DNA from: Hysterangium stoloniferum
Taxonomy: Eukaryota > Basidiomycota > Agaricomycetes > Hysterangiales > Hysterangiaceae
Direction of reading: 5' to 3'
NCBI GenBank assembly: GCA_015178975.1
Contig: WHVD01000045.1
Span: 124,001 to 188,000, forward strand
Length of the DNA: 64,000 nucleotides
A program made the translations under genes and the position numbers. The notes beneath the pieces are model-generated. The model did no database searches. It saw nothing but the letters and a program-made list of their open reading frames with translations, and was not told the origin of the DNA. The first letter of the stretch is position 1. Every line of letters starts with the position of its first letter. Shown piece by piece: positions 1-10,385 of the stretch.

Positions 1-955
1 AGCCCGAATCCGCATGTACCACAGTGCGCAGCCTCGATGCCATCTCCATCCTTGTTTCTCTCCTTCCACATTGTGACGTAATGCGCGGCTCGACCAACGA
101 CAAATCCTTCAATTACTGGGTGGAAAATTTAGATTTCACCCCGCGTTCCTTCCTTTGCGTGGTCGCCACACCTTCCACTTGTGTGTCAGTACGGTCAAAT
201 TAGACCCCCCTATCAGTGTTGAAGGCACATGGTTGCCCTGACAAAGGTCTTGCCCCATCGATTGGACACGCTTTCTAATCATTTCTCTTTGATGATGTCG
301 ACACATCTAAACCAAACAAGGATTGCAGCCGGGGTTGCAGATGTTATAAATCTATATGGTTTGAATCTATGTAAGAACTATATAGTCACTTTTCATTATC
401 GCCGCGAGCCCAGATGGGGTTATCCTAGAGGCTGGCGAAAAAATAATTGACTTGACTCTGAAGCTGATAGCTGCATCTTCCGAGCCCGAATCTGCGTGTA
501 CCACAGTGCGCAGCCTCGATATCATCGCCATGCTCGTTTCTCTTCTTCCACAGTGTGAGATTATGCGCGGCACGACCAACGACAAATCCTTCAATTCCTT
601 GCTTAAAATTTTAGATTCCACCGCACGTTCCTTCCTTTGCGTAGTCGCCACACCTTCCACGCGTGTGTCGGTACGGTCTAATTAGACCCCCCTATCAGTG
701 TTGAAGGCACATGGTTGACCTGACGTCAGGGCAACAAAGGTCTTACACCATCGATTGGACACACTTTCTAATCATTTCTCTTCGATGATGCCGACACATC
801 TCAACCAAACCAGGATTGCAGCCGGGGTTGCAGATGTTCTAAATCTATATGGTTTGAACCTATGTAAGAATTATATAGTCACTTTTTATTATCGCAGCGA
901 GCTCCTCAGTTGTCCCCATAAATGTGTTGAATACATTTCCACTAGCCGTGATTAG
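1..955 (+). repeat. D-module, tandemly duplicated (two copies, about 0.5 kb each)
   Basis: Two direct copies of the region found downstream of A-genes lie head to tail, about 1-410 and 430-955. Each holds a frame ending in residues like FLCVVATPSTCVSVRSN plus a stop (stops near 203 and 685), then a segment encoding LDTLSNHFS...THLNQTR. The same pair follows A1 at 5735-6244 and, on the other strand, A6 at 33325-33842. The window edge cuts the first copy. The strand here is that of the A-gene; the antisense frame is also largely open, so true coding sense is unproven. Confidence 0.6.
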
Positions 956-1507
956 ACCAACATTCGCATTTTAAAGTAAGGTATCACTGACGGTCTGAAA
1001 AAGGTCTCCCCACCCCCAATTCGACGCATGTCTCATTCAGGATCATCATACCTTCAGGGTAATAATGTTCAATCGACAAGATCCATAATTTTCTCATCAA
1101 GGGCCTCCACACCGTGCGAGTCAATGTGCTGGGCGAATTCCTTAAACTAATTCTCTTCCATTGAAAACTTGACAATAAAGCTGCCATAGGCCGAGCAAAT
1201 ATAAGAGCGCATACAGTCACTTTTCGCCGCCGCCGCGCGCTCTGTTGCACGCGTTGATGCCGTGCATGCATTCAATACACTCGCGGCCGCCCAGCGGCTA
1301 GACTGATATCCTATTTATCAATGACAATCATATCCAACAGGGCGCGAACTTGAGAGTTGTATGAAGCTACATAATTTGACACAATTTAGAAGCGAAGATT
1401 GTCACTTGAAATAGTCGCTGCGACGTTATCTACACTGGTATTGAATATACTCAATGACTACTCGCTGAAATCACATCGCATATACTAGCAGCAACAATGT
1501 CAATCGA
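956..1507 (+). repeat. T-module
   Basis: This repeated spacer follows D-modules in the array. It contains two or three diverged internal repeats around 'agcgcatacagtcactttt' followed by an Arg/Ala-rich GC-rich patch and 'ttgaatacactcgcgg'. Matching copies lie at 6245-7120, 12661-13515, 24046-24890 and, inverted, 32821-33324 and 38201-38766. Short antisense frames (SDCMRSYI, YGSFIVKF) recur between copies, so a degenerate antisense gene is possible but unproven. Confidence 0.5.
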
Positions 1508-1804
1508 ATACCACTACACCTCATCTTGCTGACGAAAACCATTGTCGCCAGAATAGCCAGTAACGACGTTGAGGTAACCAATATCCTATTCAGCTATTCG
1601 GGGGTTGCATCCACCAAGATATATGGTTTCGACATGTTGCTGGAGCGGTATTCAAGATTTTCGTGTGAAGCAATTTCAGAGCGCATACAATCACTTCGTA
1701 TTCTTAATGCAGCTCTGTGCGGAGTCCGTGACGAAAACTGGATCGATAATACCTTTGAATTTGTAGAGCTCGTGTTTTGTGGCTAATTAGGAAATATGTT
1801 GTAG
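1508..1804 (+). pseudogene. B-gene exon 3 tail (fragment)
   Basis: The last part of B exon 3 is fused directly to the T-module at about 1507, so the 5' part of the gene is missing. The frame 1526-1786 reads MLTKTIVARIAS...VASTKIYGFDMLLERY...ERIQSL, matching the B copies at 8734-8997 (+) and 36397-36700 (-). It also aligns with A exon 3, which ends at GFEILLELY. A likely 42-bp intron (1763-1804) starts GTAGAG, has a CTAAT branch-like site and ends TTGTAG. It joins to an exon that continues into the E-module. No function is known. Confidence 0.55.
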
Positions 1805-2525
1805 GACTAGATATATATATATCACAGGCAATTATTATTCCCGGATCATTCTTGAACCAGTCCAAGACCAGGTGCGGCCTCTGCCACTGTCTTTGAAGGG
1901 GTTCCTGTCCTTTTTGGACTGGTTACTGGCATACCGAAATTTTCTTGTCGTCGAGAGTGATGCACGTGGTATTCTATTTTTCCTGCTACACTGAAGACTA
2001 TCCCCGGAGTCTTTACATTATGATGCATTACCCCGGCAAGCATCGTATCTTCTGCCCACTTTGCGACGACAATAGCCGACGATCAAGTTGGAAATTCGTA
2101 TCAACTCACAGTACCGGATTAATTCCCTGAATGACAATCATTCAAACCGAGAAGATAAAGGATGGATTGGGGGATCAAACTCAAAGCTGAGATGAACGCC
2201 CATCGTGTGGGACAGAAGAGGGACTGTCATGGCCAGTCCCAAAGGGGGCGGGGAGAAACCAGAAAAAGGGGACAAATTAGCATTCCCAACTTAGTGAATC
2301 TGGACGTACCAGACGAAGTCTACCTGCGATAGTCAAGCTGAGTGGGTCGCAATCATGGATCTACGTTGTCATCGTCGCGCTGAAGTGCCATGTCCACGCA
2401 TCAAGAGTATGAGCCTAATCGGCAAGACAAATAATAATAAAGCTAGGTGTAAGCAAGTATTACCTGACATGGGATTATGTGTTCAGTTTATTAATACAAA
2501 TTCTGATGGACACGCCACAATACGC
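1805..2525 (+). repeat. E-module copy 1
   Basis: This module lies between B and A genes. It starts with an open stretch encoding LEPVQDQVRPLPLSLKG and later a segment like YPGKHRIFCPLCDDNSR (frame 1945-2130). It continues to CHRR.EVPCPRIKSMSL near 2355-2420. A candidate 38-bp intron (2449-2486, GTAAGCAAG...TTCAG) precedes FINTNSDGHAT. Frames shift between these pieces in most copies, so it is probably decayed. The copy ends abruptly at about 2525, where W-module sequence begins. Confidence 0.5.
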
Positions 2526-2755
2526 CTTCTGTCCCGTGTCACTGACCCTATTGTCCGAATCATCCCTTGATTCTTCGGACCGGTTATTGGAGGATTTTAT
2601 CGATACGTCGTACCACAAACAAGGTGGAGATGATTCAATAAATTTCTGGAGTGAGTCATTCAAATCTTGCATTGTCTATAACTATATCAAGGTGTGTAAC
2701 TAGGCCACTTGCCCTTTTGTGGAACAGAGTCACCAGGGACACTTTTAAACGTTCC
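2526..2755 (+). repeat. W-module copy 1
   Basis: About 230 bp are nearly identical to 17955-18205 and occur nowhere else in the window. The shared frame (stop near 2703) reads PTLLSESSL..SDRLLEDF and ends YNYIKVCN. The shared block runs past the stop through 'aaacgttccctactccaata'. It interrupts the E-module here and abuts a C-module at the other site. Origin and function are unrecognised; it could be a captured gene fragment. Confidence 0.55.
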
Positions 2756-3205
2756 CTACTCCAATATCATTGAGAGATTACACTATGGCTCTCAGAATTT
2801 CAGTAAGCACCGCAATTGAGTGCGTTCGGTTGACTGGATTCCATTCCAATTGCCATGTTTGAATTATTTCAGTTAGAGGAGTAACGAAACAATCATTTGA
2901 GTCGATCTGATATTAAGGAACTCTTCTACAAGATACGTCGTACTCTTGAACATTAATTGTCGTCACCTGTTCCTTCCTATGCGTAGTCGCGACACCTTTC
3001 ACTGATGTGTCGGTAGCATTGACGAATTCTACTTATGTCTCCATTTTCTGGAAGAAAAACCCCCGGAACATAACTATGAGGGTTCCAGGCCGTTTTATCA
3101 AAAATAATACTGATGAGTTAGTCACCGCAATCATGCTAGCCAAGGAGAAACCGCTAGATGTCACCTTTAACATTGGCGAGGACTCACAGTACGTTTGTCA
3201 ACAGT
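2756..3205 (+). repeat. V-module copy 1
   Basis: This segment belongs between T-modules and B-genes. It encodes on + FLCVVATPFTDVSVALTNS, then NITMRVPGRFIKNN and ELVTAIMLAKEKPLDV (frame 3007-3228). The copies at 7121-7760, 24891-25500 and inverted 37641-38200 carry the same words. The first part resembles the end of the D-module, so the two are probably old duplicates. It is joined abnormally to an E-module at about 3206. Confidence 0.5.
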
Positions 3206-4320
3206 ACGACTTCATTAATAATTCTTGAACCAGTCCAAGACCACGTGCGGCCTTTGCCACTGTCTTTGAAGGGAATTCATGTCCTTTTCGGACTGTTGCT
3301 AGCATACCGAAGTTTTATTGTCGTCGAGAGTGACGCAAGTGGTATTCTATTTTTTCTGCTGCACTGAACACTTTCCCCGGAGTCATTACATTATGATGTA
3401 TTACCCCGGCAAGCAGCATATCTTCTGCCCACTTTGTGATGAGAATAGCTGATGATCAACTTGGAATTAATATCAGGGACAGAAGAGGGACTGTCATGGC
3501 CAGCCCCAATGGAGCCGGTAAGAAAGCAGAAAACGGGGACATACAAGCATTCCCAGCTGTTAGAGTACGGGATAGTCCGATTAGTGATGATCTCATACCT
3601 TGTCTTGTGACTGATTAGATCCTACCGGTTCACATGATAGTTATATTTAGTTTAGTGTTCATCTAGTTCCATGTTGCACACATTTGCTGCACAGACCAGT
3701 GCACAGACCATGTATTCTAGTATATAGTTCACCCCAGCTGAGGAGTGGATCCTCATCTGGAAGCCTAGCTATAGCATTGGTTTACTCCACACTGCTCTAC
3801 TCTTAAGTGGCATTTTCTCCTAGATAGAGAGTCCTCATACTTTGCTCCCCCTTGCTACCAGATTATTTTAACTCCAGCATGGTAAATCTGCATGTGCCAG
3901 ACAAACTCCACCTGTGATCGGTCAAGCTGCATGAGTCGCACAATGGATTACATTGTCATCATCACATTGAAGAGCCATGTCCACACATCAAGAATCTGAG
4001 CCTGGGGCGAAATATTCCACTGGGCAAGACAGGTAATAATAAAGCTAGATGTAAGTAAGTATTTCCTGGCATGGGGTTATGTATGCTGTTTATTAATACA
4101 AATTCTGATGGACATGCCACAATCAAAGATATTCCAAGTTTGACTGTTATGTATCTCAATAAAGTCTACACTGAGAACTCTGGTCTTACCTTACTCTTTG
4201 TCTTCTTCAGACATTTCACAAAATTCAAGCCATTTCATGTGACCATTAACCTGAGTAGACCATTATTGATCCAGATTCCTTCTCATTGAAAGTTTTGAAA
4301 AACTTAAATGGGAAGTGTGC
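3206..4320 (+). repeat. E-module copy 2, interrupted by a solo LTR
   Basis: E-module sequence occupies 3206-3557 and resumes at 3874. It carries the LEPVQDHVRPLPLSLKG segment at the start and the FINTNSDGHATI / VMYLNKVYTENSGL segment at 4071-4220. The end (about 4200-4290) encodes FFRHFTKFKPF, which resembles FLRPFGRCKPLD at the start of B-genes. Frames are broken in several places. It leads directly into the upstream region of A1. Confidence 0.5.
3558..3873. mobile_element. Solo LTR, 316 bp, TSD CCAGC
   Basis: The insertion starts TGTTAGAG and ends TTTTAACT, flanked by CCAGC at 3553-3557 and 3874-3878. Uninterrupted sister copies read straight through (for example 'cattcccagcatggtgaatc' near 9590), which confirms the boundaries. 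The final base breaks the usual CA end. Only the first ten bases resemble the Copia-2 LTR, so it is another family. Confidence 0.8.
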
Positions 4321-4726
4321 AATCTTGCCAGAGAAAGTCTGAGGTTGACAGTGCCAACTTGAATGCAGCACCCAGTGAGCATCGCTCTGGAGTGCATTTA
4401 TATTATGCTTGGCGATACCACTTCTGGAATGTCAGAAAAACTGCATTGCAACTCTGACACTCAATAATGCCAGAAATATTATACTATGGGGTGACAATTG
4501 ACTAAAAAGTTATTAAATGTTGTGTGAGCTTCAGCAGAAGGTGTAAGAAATTAGTAAGGTAACTTAGTGCACTGGAGCCTTTATGAAGGGTGAGGGATGT
4601 TATTTACAAAGGTAGGGGTGACAGGCTGTGAATCCTGTGTAAGCACAGCCACAAGGCTGTACCTTGGTGGAATTACCATAAAAGCTCAACATCCCTTTGG
4701 AGTGTAAGTACGACGGCTACCCACCA
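4321..4726 (+). promoter_or_regulatory. Upstream region of A1
   Basis: A block of about 400 bp conserved upstream of all A copies. Recognisable parts are 'ctgtgaatcctgtgtaagc', a short hairpin ACAGCC-ACAA-GGCTGT near 4645-4660, and a TATA-like 'ataaaag' at 4678-4684, 43 bp before the ATG. Promoter function is inferred from position and conservation only. Confidence 0.45.
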
Positions 4727-5720
4727 ATGTCTACTGCCCCCGAGATGACTCCGGGGAATCACGATTTGGCAACGGCTGAGTCCTATATTGAAGACGTTGA
4801 GGAACCACCACCCTTAGTTTCCCCAGATGTATTGAGTTCAAAGCAATGGGATCAGATCATTCAGAAGGGGATGAGAGAGATATTCAGGGAGATGCTTCAA
4901 GAACGATGGGGTTGTAACGAACCCGGCCATGAGTTATGTGATCGGTCCCCCGATGACGACCAGCACATACAACTGTCTGTAAACCATATAGGGATTTAGG
5001 TTGACGAGTGGGTGAGTAAAGTATAATGCTATTTCTATGTGATCTGTGTCACATCTGGGCATTTTAGTGTCAAGGAGAAACGGGCTACCATGACCAACCG
5101 AATCTTGTTAAGGTATCTATCAATACGACATCCAACCTCAGCCCGTAGCGCAGTCATGCCGAGGACTGGGAAATGATCTCACGGAGTTTTGGGACATTGT
5201 CGAGTATTGAAATTAGCCCCGGGTATTACTGCGGAGTCGGTTTGGAAAGGGTTGGGATGAGAGTCCTGCACAGTGCAAGGAAAGCTTTGCTGATGGCAAA
5301 GCTGACAACATACGGGAAAATCATGAGTTTATTGTGTCGATACAACGGTGCCTTTAGCCAGGTTCTACACAAGCATCTCACCCTGCGAAGATTGGGAAGA
5401 CTAGTTCAAGAGTGTTGAATTAATGTAATAGGGATAACCAGCGTCAATGTTGAATACACTCGAAATACCAACGTCTTTGTAGACCCACATATCCACCTCA
5501 AATTCGGAGACGAGCAGCGATGGTTTTTGAGATGTTCCCGGTGTCTTCACTTGATATGCGGCGGAGTAGCAAAGGTCACACTACGCAGGTTATGACATGT
5601 TTGGCTTGGACCTTCACGTGCCCGTACGTTCACTATATGTTATCTTCCAGCACCGTCTTACATCCACCCACGAAACTGTCTCACCAGTCTCATTCTAACC
5701 CTCACGACTCCTAATCGGGA
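4727..5720 (+). pseudogene. A1, A-gene copy (pseudogene)
   Basis: Exon 1 starts at ATG 4727 and ends at 5011. Intron 1 is 5012-5067 (56 bp, GTGAGT...TTTTAG) and exon 2 begins TGTCAAGGAGAAACG. Exon 3 starts at 5483. Damage: a TAG at 4997-4999 where sisters have TGG; a stop in exon 2 (AGCCCGTAGCGC) where sisters have TAT; a frameshift near the end of exon 2; and a deletion of about 0.6 kb in exon 3 at about 5622, which jumps to VHYMLSSSTVLHP of the D-module. Introns sit where they do in intact A6. Function is unknown. Confidence 0.75.
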
Positions 5721-6244
5721 TCTCCTTGGGTATGGTGAGCGAATAATCGCATTGATTCTGAAGCTGATACCTGGATTTTCCGAGCCCGAATCTGCGTTGA
5801 CCACGGTGCGCAGCCACGATACCATCCCCATTCTCGTTTCTCTTCTTCCACATTGTGACATTATGCGCGGCACGACAAACGACAAATTCTTCAATTACTC
5901 GGTTAAATTCTTAGATTTCACCGCGCGTTCCTTCCTTTGCGTGGTCGCCACACCTTCCACTTGTGTGTCGGTGAGGTCTAATTAGACCCCCCTATCAGCG
6001 TTGAAGGCACATGGTTGCCCTGACAAAGGTCTTATACCATCGATTGGACACACTTTCTAATCATTTCTCTTCGATGGTACCGACACATCTCAACCAAACC
6101 AGGATTGCAGCCGGGGTTGCAAATTTTATAAATCTATATGGTTTGAATCTATGTAAGAACTATATAGTCAATTTTCATTATCGCCGCGAGCTCCTCAGTT
6201 GTCCCCATAAATGTGTTGAATACATTTGCACTAGCCGTGACTAG
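5721..6244 (+). repeat. D-module downstream of A1
   Basis: Two frames remain: 5752-5985 (ILKLIPGFSEPESALTTV...CVVATPSTCVSVRSN) and 6011-6244 (LTKVLYHRLDTLSNHF...CKNYIVNFHYRRELL). The same pair occurs twice at 1-955 and at other A copies. Comparison with B and C suggests this was once 3' coding sequence, now separated from A exon 3 by the family-wide frame break. The antisense frame 5658-5894 is also open. Confidence 0.5.
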
Positions 6245-7120
6245 ACTAACATCCACATTTTAAGGTAAGATGTCACTGGAGGTCTGAAAAGGGTCTCCCC
6301 CATCTCCAATTAGATGGATGTCTCGTTCAGGCTCATCGTACCGTACCTTCAGGGTAATGTTCAATCGACAAGACCCATCCTCTTCCCACCAAGGGCCTCC
6401 ACACCGTGCGAGTCAATGTGCTGGGCGAATTCCTTATACTAATTCTCTTCCATTGAAAACTTGACAATAAAGCTGCCATAGGCCGAGAAAATATAAGAGC
6501 GCATACAGTCACTTTTTGCCCCGCCGGACGCCGCGCGCTCTGCATGTTGCACGCGTTGTGAAAGGCTGCTGTCTAATGCAGCCTTACATTGGCATCGGTC
6601 CAGAAGTTGATAGGACCAAACTGTATTCCTCGAGAACGGCGAGTACGGTACACGATGATGACGGTAAGTAAAACGATATGAAAAAACTACTATGCGCGTC
6701 TGTGATAACGTAATCAGTATGTCGTAAGCCACCAGGCTTACACGTTGATGCCATACATGCATTGAATACACTCGCGGCCACCACCAGCGGCTAGACTGAC
6801 ATTTATCAATGACAATCATTTCAAACAGGACGCGAACTTGAGAGTTGCACGAAGCTACATAATTTGATACAATTTAAAAGCGGAGATAGTCACTTGTAAT
6901 GGTCGCTGCGAGGTTCTCTACACTGGTATTGAATATACTCCAATGACTACTCCCTGAAATAACATCGCATATACTAGCAGTAACAATATCAATCGAATAC
7001 CATTACGGCGTCTCAAAGAAGGCGGTCCACCATTCTTCTCGTGTCCTTTGTTGGGAGAACAGGAAGCCGGGGCCAAACCAATGGACAACACCATGATCAA
7101 GACACCGACATTTCTTCACA
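6245..7120 (+). repeat. T-module with inserted solo LTR
   Basis: A complete T-module, as at 956-1507, interrupted at 6559-6742. It continues with 'cgtctcaaagaaggcgg' and 'gtgtcctttgttgggaga', which the truncated first copy lacks but the inverted unit keeps at 38281-38350. Antisense frames match those of other T copies. No sense frame longer than about 60 codons was found. Confidence 0.5.
6559..6742 (-). mobile_element. Solo LTR, 184 bp, TSD CGTTG
   Basis: The insertion is flanked by CGTTG at 6554-6558 and 6743-6747 inside the T-module. Sister T copies read uninterrupted 'cacgcgttgatgcc'. On the minus strand it starts TGTAAGCCTGG and ends GCAGCCTTTCA, resembling the LTRs at 29546, 57479 and 58841. 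No internal retrotransposon sequence is attached, as expected after LTR-LTR recombination. Confidence 0.8.
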
Positions 7121-7760
7121 TGTCGTGAGTTTTTATCTTGTATAAGAGAAAGGTAGTTCGTGGTCATGTCAGGCGGACTCCCATATCAACTAAGAGCTGA
7201 AGAATACCCACGACTCGCCACATGGAGCAGTCATCCCCCCAGATTTTCTGGTTTATGGTTTGTTTCAATGTTTCAGTGGTTAGCGTCAAACTACACGCCA
7301 TGACGATTTATTTTACTCCCCATCCCGACAGTTCCCCTGCTGCTTCCATGTCAGTTGACTGCACCAATTGTCATGTAGAATCATGTCATTGCGAGCAGTA
7401 GCGAAAAAAGTATTTGATTCAATTTAATATTGAAGGACTATTCGACTAGATCCGTGGGTCTCTTGAACGTTAGTTGTTGTCCCCTTTCCTTCCTATGCGT
7501 TAGTCTCTACACCTTTGGTGTGTCGACACCGTTGACGAATTCGAATTACGTCTTCGTTTTCCGGAAAATACCCCCCGGAACATAATTACGTGGCTTCCAG
7601 ACCGTTTCATCAAAACAATGCTAGTGAGTTCGTCGCCATAATGGTGCTCGCCAAGGAGACACAGCTAGATGTCAGCTTTGACATTCGCAAGGAGGTACAG
7701 TGCCTCACAATCCTTAATCTACCTTGCCATCGTCACATCTAACAGCTACAGCAATGGATG
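7121..7760 (+). repeat. V-module copy 2
   Basis: Runs from 'tggtcatgtcaggcgg' to the start of the B-gene. A + strand reading gives FVAIMVLAKETQLDVSFDI near 7630-7690, matching the first V copy. The opposite strand also has an open stretch in other copies (TNVQE.DV, near 59119). Frames are broken, so I treat it as decayed sequence of uncertain strand. Confidence 0.45.
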
Positions 7761-9010
7761 AATAGTATGAGCCTGGGGCGTCGCGGCGAACAGTTCACGG
7801 AGCAAGACAGAGAACAAAATATCTTCACGTTCGACGATCAGCCACCTCGTGATAAATTGCCCTGAACTCCTCTATATTGCAGCGGACGGGTCAACTATAG
7901 TCATCTTTCTTGCTTTTCTCAGACCTTTCGGAAGATGCAAGCCCCTTGATATGACAAGGGAACACGAGGAATACACTCCTCATTGGGGCGATATAACATT
8001 GTTTAAGCTAGAAATCTTGTGTCGGGATTATGATAGAATTGAATACGGATTGGCCATTATTCAAGCAACAGCCTGCTTGAGTGTAATTCTCGGTCCACGA
8101 CTGTTGACAAACTGGATGTTTCACTGCCAAGGAGAGACAACTTACATGACCCTTCGAGTATGGTTGGGATGCCAGGGAGTCCACGAACGCCACATCCCGC
8201 ATGTCAGTGATACCGCGGACTGGGGAATGGTCTCACAGCATCTCGGCTTGACGGGTTCCTGACCCATAATTAAACTTTGGCAAGACTAGGTAGACTAATT
8301 CAACAGAGCATTGATTGAATGAGGTAGGGATAGCTCAGCGTCAATCATTGAATACACTCGAAATACTCACGTCTTCGTAGACCCACGAAATTCCGGAGCG
8401 AGCGTCGATTATTTTATCCCTATTCTGGTGGTGTTCACTCTATAGACAGTGGCGAGATCACACTGCCAAGCTCCTGACCTCTTTGGATTTTGCCTTCGTA
8501 TGATGCCCCGGTGTCGATCATCTTGACGATCAAACGTTGATACATTTTGGGCGATTAGTATGATAAATGTCGATACAACATCATCAAAGTTGGTTTTAGT
8601 GCTGGTTTGGCACTATTATACAATTTACTCATTCGCGGGCTTGTGTATTTCATGGAAACCATCTACCACGTGCGTCAGCAATGTGTAGAAGAAGTCACTG
8701 CGATCAGAAGCTACTTGAATTCGTGTTATAACGGTGCATCGCGCCATCGCACCTCATCCTGTTGACGAAACCATTGTCGCCAGAATAGCCAATAACGACC
8801 TTGAGTTAACCAAGATCCTGTTCAGCTATTCGTGGGTTGCATCCACCAAATTTATGATTTCGACAGGTTGCTGGAGCTGTATTGAAGATTATCGTGTGAA
8901 GCAATTTCAGAGGGCATATAATCACTTCTTATTCTTAGTGCAGCTCTGTGCTGCGTCCGTGACGAAAACTGGGTCGATGATACCTTTCAATTTGTAGGGT
9001 TCGTGTTGTG
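7761..9010 (+). pseudogene. B-gene copy with internal micro-inversion
   Basis: The 5' part is one open frame, 7849-8262 (137 codons). It contains IVIFLAFLRPFGRCKPLDM, HEEY, TNWMFHCQGET and DWGMVSQHLGL. The last two match A exon 2 (CQGETGYHDPP, DWGMISRSLG), showing A and B are paralogues; B has no intron at the A intron-1 position. Next come ARLGRLIQQSID-like residues in a broken frame, then an intron at about 8326-8382 (GTAGGGATAGC...TCGTAG) like A intron 2. Exon 3 is damaged: 8521-8620 is inverted. The frame recovers at 8734-8997 (IVARIANNDLELTKILF). It is disabled; the closest relative is the B copy at 36397-37640 (-). Confidence 0.7.
8521..8620 (-). other. 100-bp inversion inside B exon 3
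   Basis: Within a + strand B-gene this segment reads 'tcttgacgatcaaacg' to 'ggtttggcactattata'. That is the antisense of the matching part of the B copy at 36795-36900. Sequence on both sides keeps the sense orientation ('gggcttgtgtatttcatgg' follows). No repeats long enough to explain it were seen at the ends. Confidence 0.8.
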
Positions 9011-10080
9011 ACTAATAATCAAATGTATTGCAGGACTAGATATATATATCGCATAGGTAATAATTATTCCCGCACCATTTTTGAACCGAACCGTGACGAC
9101 TTCGTTCGGAATTCTTGAACCAGTCCAAGACCAGGTGCGGCCTTTGCCACTGTCTTTGAAGGAAATTCCCGTCCCTTTCGGTCTGATACTAGGATACCGA
9201 CGTTTTATTGTCGTCGTGAGTGATCTAAATGGGATTCTATTTTTTTCCTGCTGCACTGAAGACTATCCCCGCAGTCATTACATTATGATCCATTACCCCG
9301 GCAAGCATCGTATCTTCTGCCCACGTTGTGACGACAATAGCCGATGATCAACTTGGAGATTCGTATCAACTCACAGAACCTCATTAATTGCCTAAATGAC
9401 AATCATTCAACACGAGAAAATGAAGGATGGATTGGGGCTTCAAACTCAGGACTGGGATGAATGCCCATCGTGTGGGACAGAAGAGGGCCTGTCATGGCCA
9501 CCTTTGTGAAGCTCAAAGGGCACAGTGGAGTAGCGAGCAACAAAAGGGCCGGTAAGAAGCAGAAAAAGGGGACATATCAGAATTCCCAGCATGGTGAATC
9601 TGTACATACCAGACGAACTCCGCCTGCGATAAGTCAAGCTGCGTCGGTCACAATCATGGATCTACATTGTCATCGTCGCATTGAAGAGCCCTGTTCACGC
9701 ATCAAAAGTGTGAGCATGGGGCGAAACATTCCACTCAGCAAGACAGATAATAATGAGGTTGGAGTAAGCAAGTATTACCTGACCTGGGGTTATGGGCACA
9801 GTTTATTAATACAAATTCTGATGGACACGCCACAATCGAAGATATTCCAATAACATCTACCCTGAAAACCTTGGTCTCACTTTACTGTTTGTCTTGTTCA
9901 GACATTCTTCAAAATCGAAGCCGTGTGAAGTGGCAAGGGTGCCTGAAGCAACCACATTGCTTACCATCAACTAGACTATCATTGACTCGGGTTTCTTCTT
10001 ATTGAAAGTCTTGATAAAATTAAACAGGAAGCGCGCAATCTCGCCGGATAAATTCTGAGGTTGACAGCGCCAACGTCAAC
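9011..10080 (+). repeat. E-module copy 3
   Basis: The most continuous E copy at its start: frame 9081-9347 runs LEPVQDQVRPLPLSLKE through IMIHYPGKHRIFCPRCDDNSR without a stop. Other copies are frame-shifted between these words. A second frame (9461-9853) carries WDRRGPVMATF, MDLHCHRRIEEPC and IKSVSMGRNIPLSKT. Unlike most copies it keeps an extra 'gtgaagctcaaagggcac' stretch near 9507-9530. The end, about 9890-10000, is the KPCEV-type segment. Function is unknown. Confidence 0.5.
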
Positions 10081-10385
10081 AAAGCCGTATTGCAACCGTG
10101 AAATTCCCTAAATCCCTAAATACTAAATTATGGGGTGAAAATTGTCAAAACTATTATTAGATTCTGTGTGACCCTTCAGCGGAAGGCATAAGAAAGTAGT
10201 AAAGTAACTAAGTCCACTGGAGCCTATATAGTTCAAAGAAGGTGAGGGAATTTTGCTTACGAAGGTAGGGATGACATGCTGTGAATCCTGTGTAAGCACA
10301 GCCACGAGTCTGTAGAACACTCTGACTGATTGCGCTATAAAAGCCTGGCACTTTCTTCTAGTGTACGTACGACTGCTACGACCAA
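10081..10385 (+). promoter_or_regulatory. Upstream region of A2
   Basis: The conserved A upstream block, including 'ctgtgaatcctgtgtaagc' near 10270 and a good TATA-like box 'tataaaag' at 10336-10343, 43 bp before the ATG. Five of the eight A copies keep an A/T-rich box at this distance. Confidence 0.5.
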
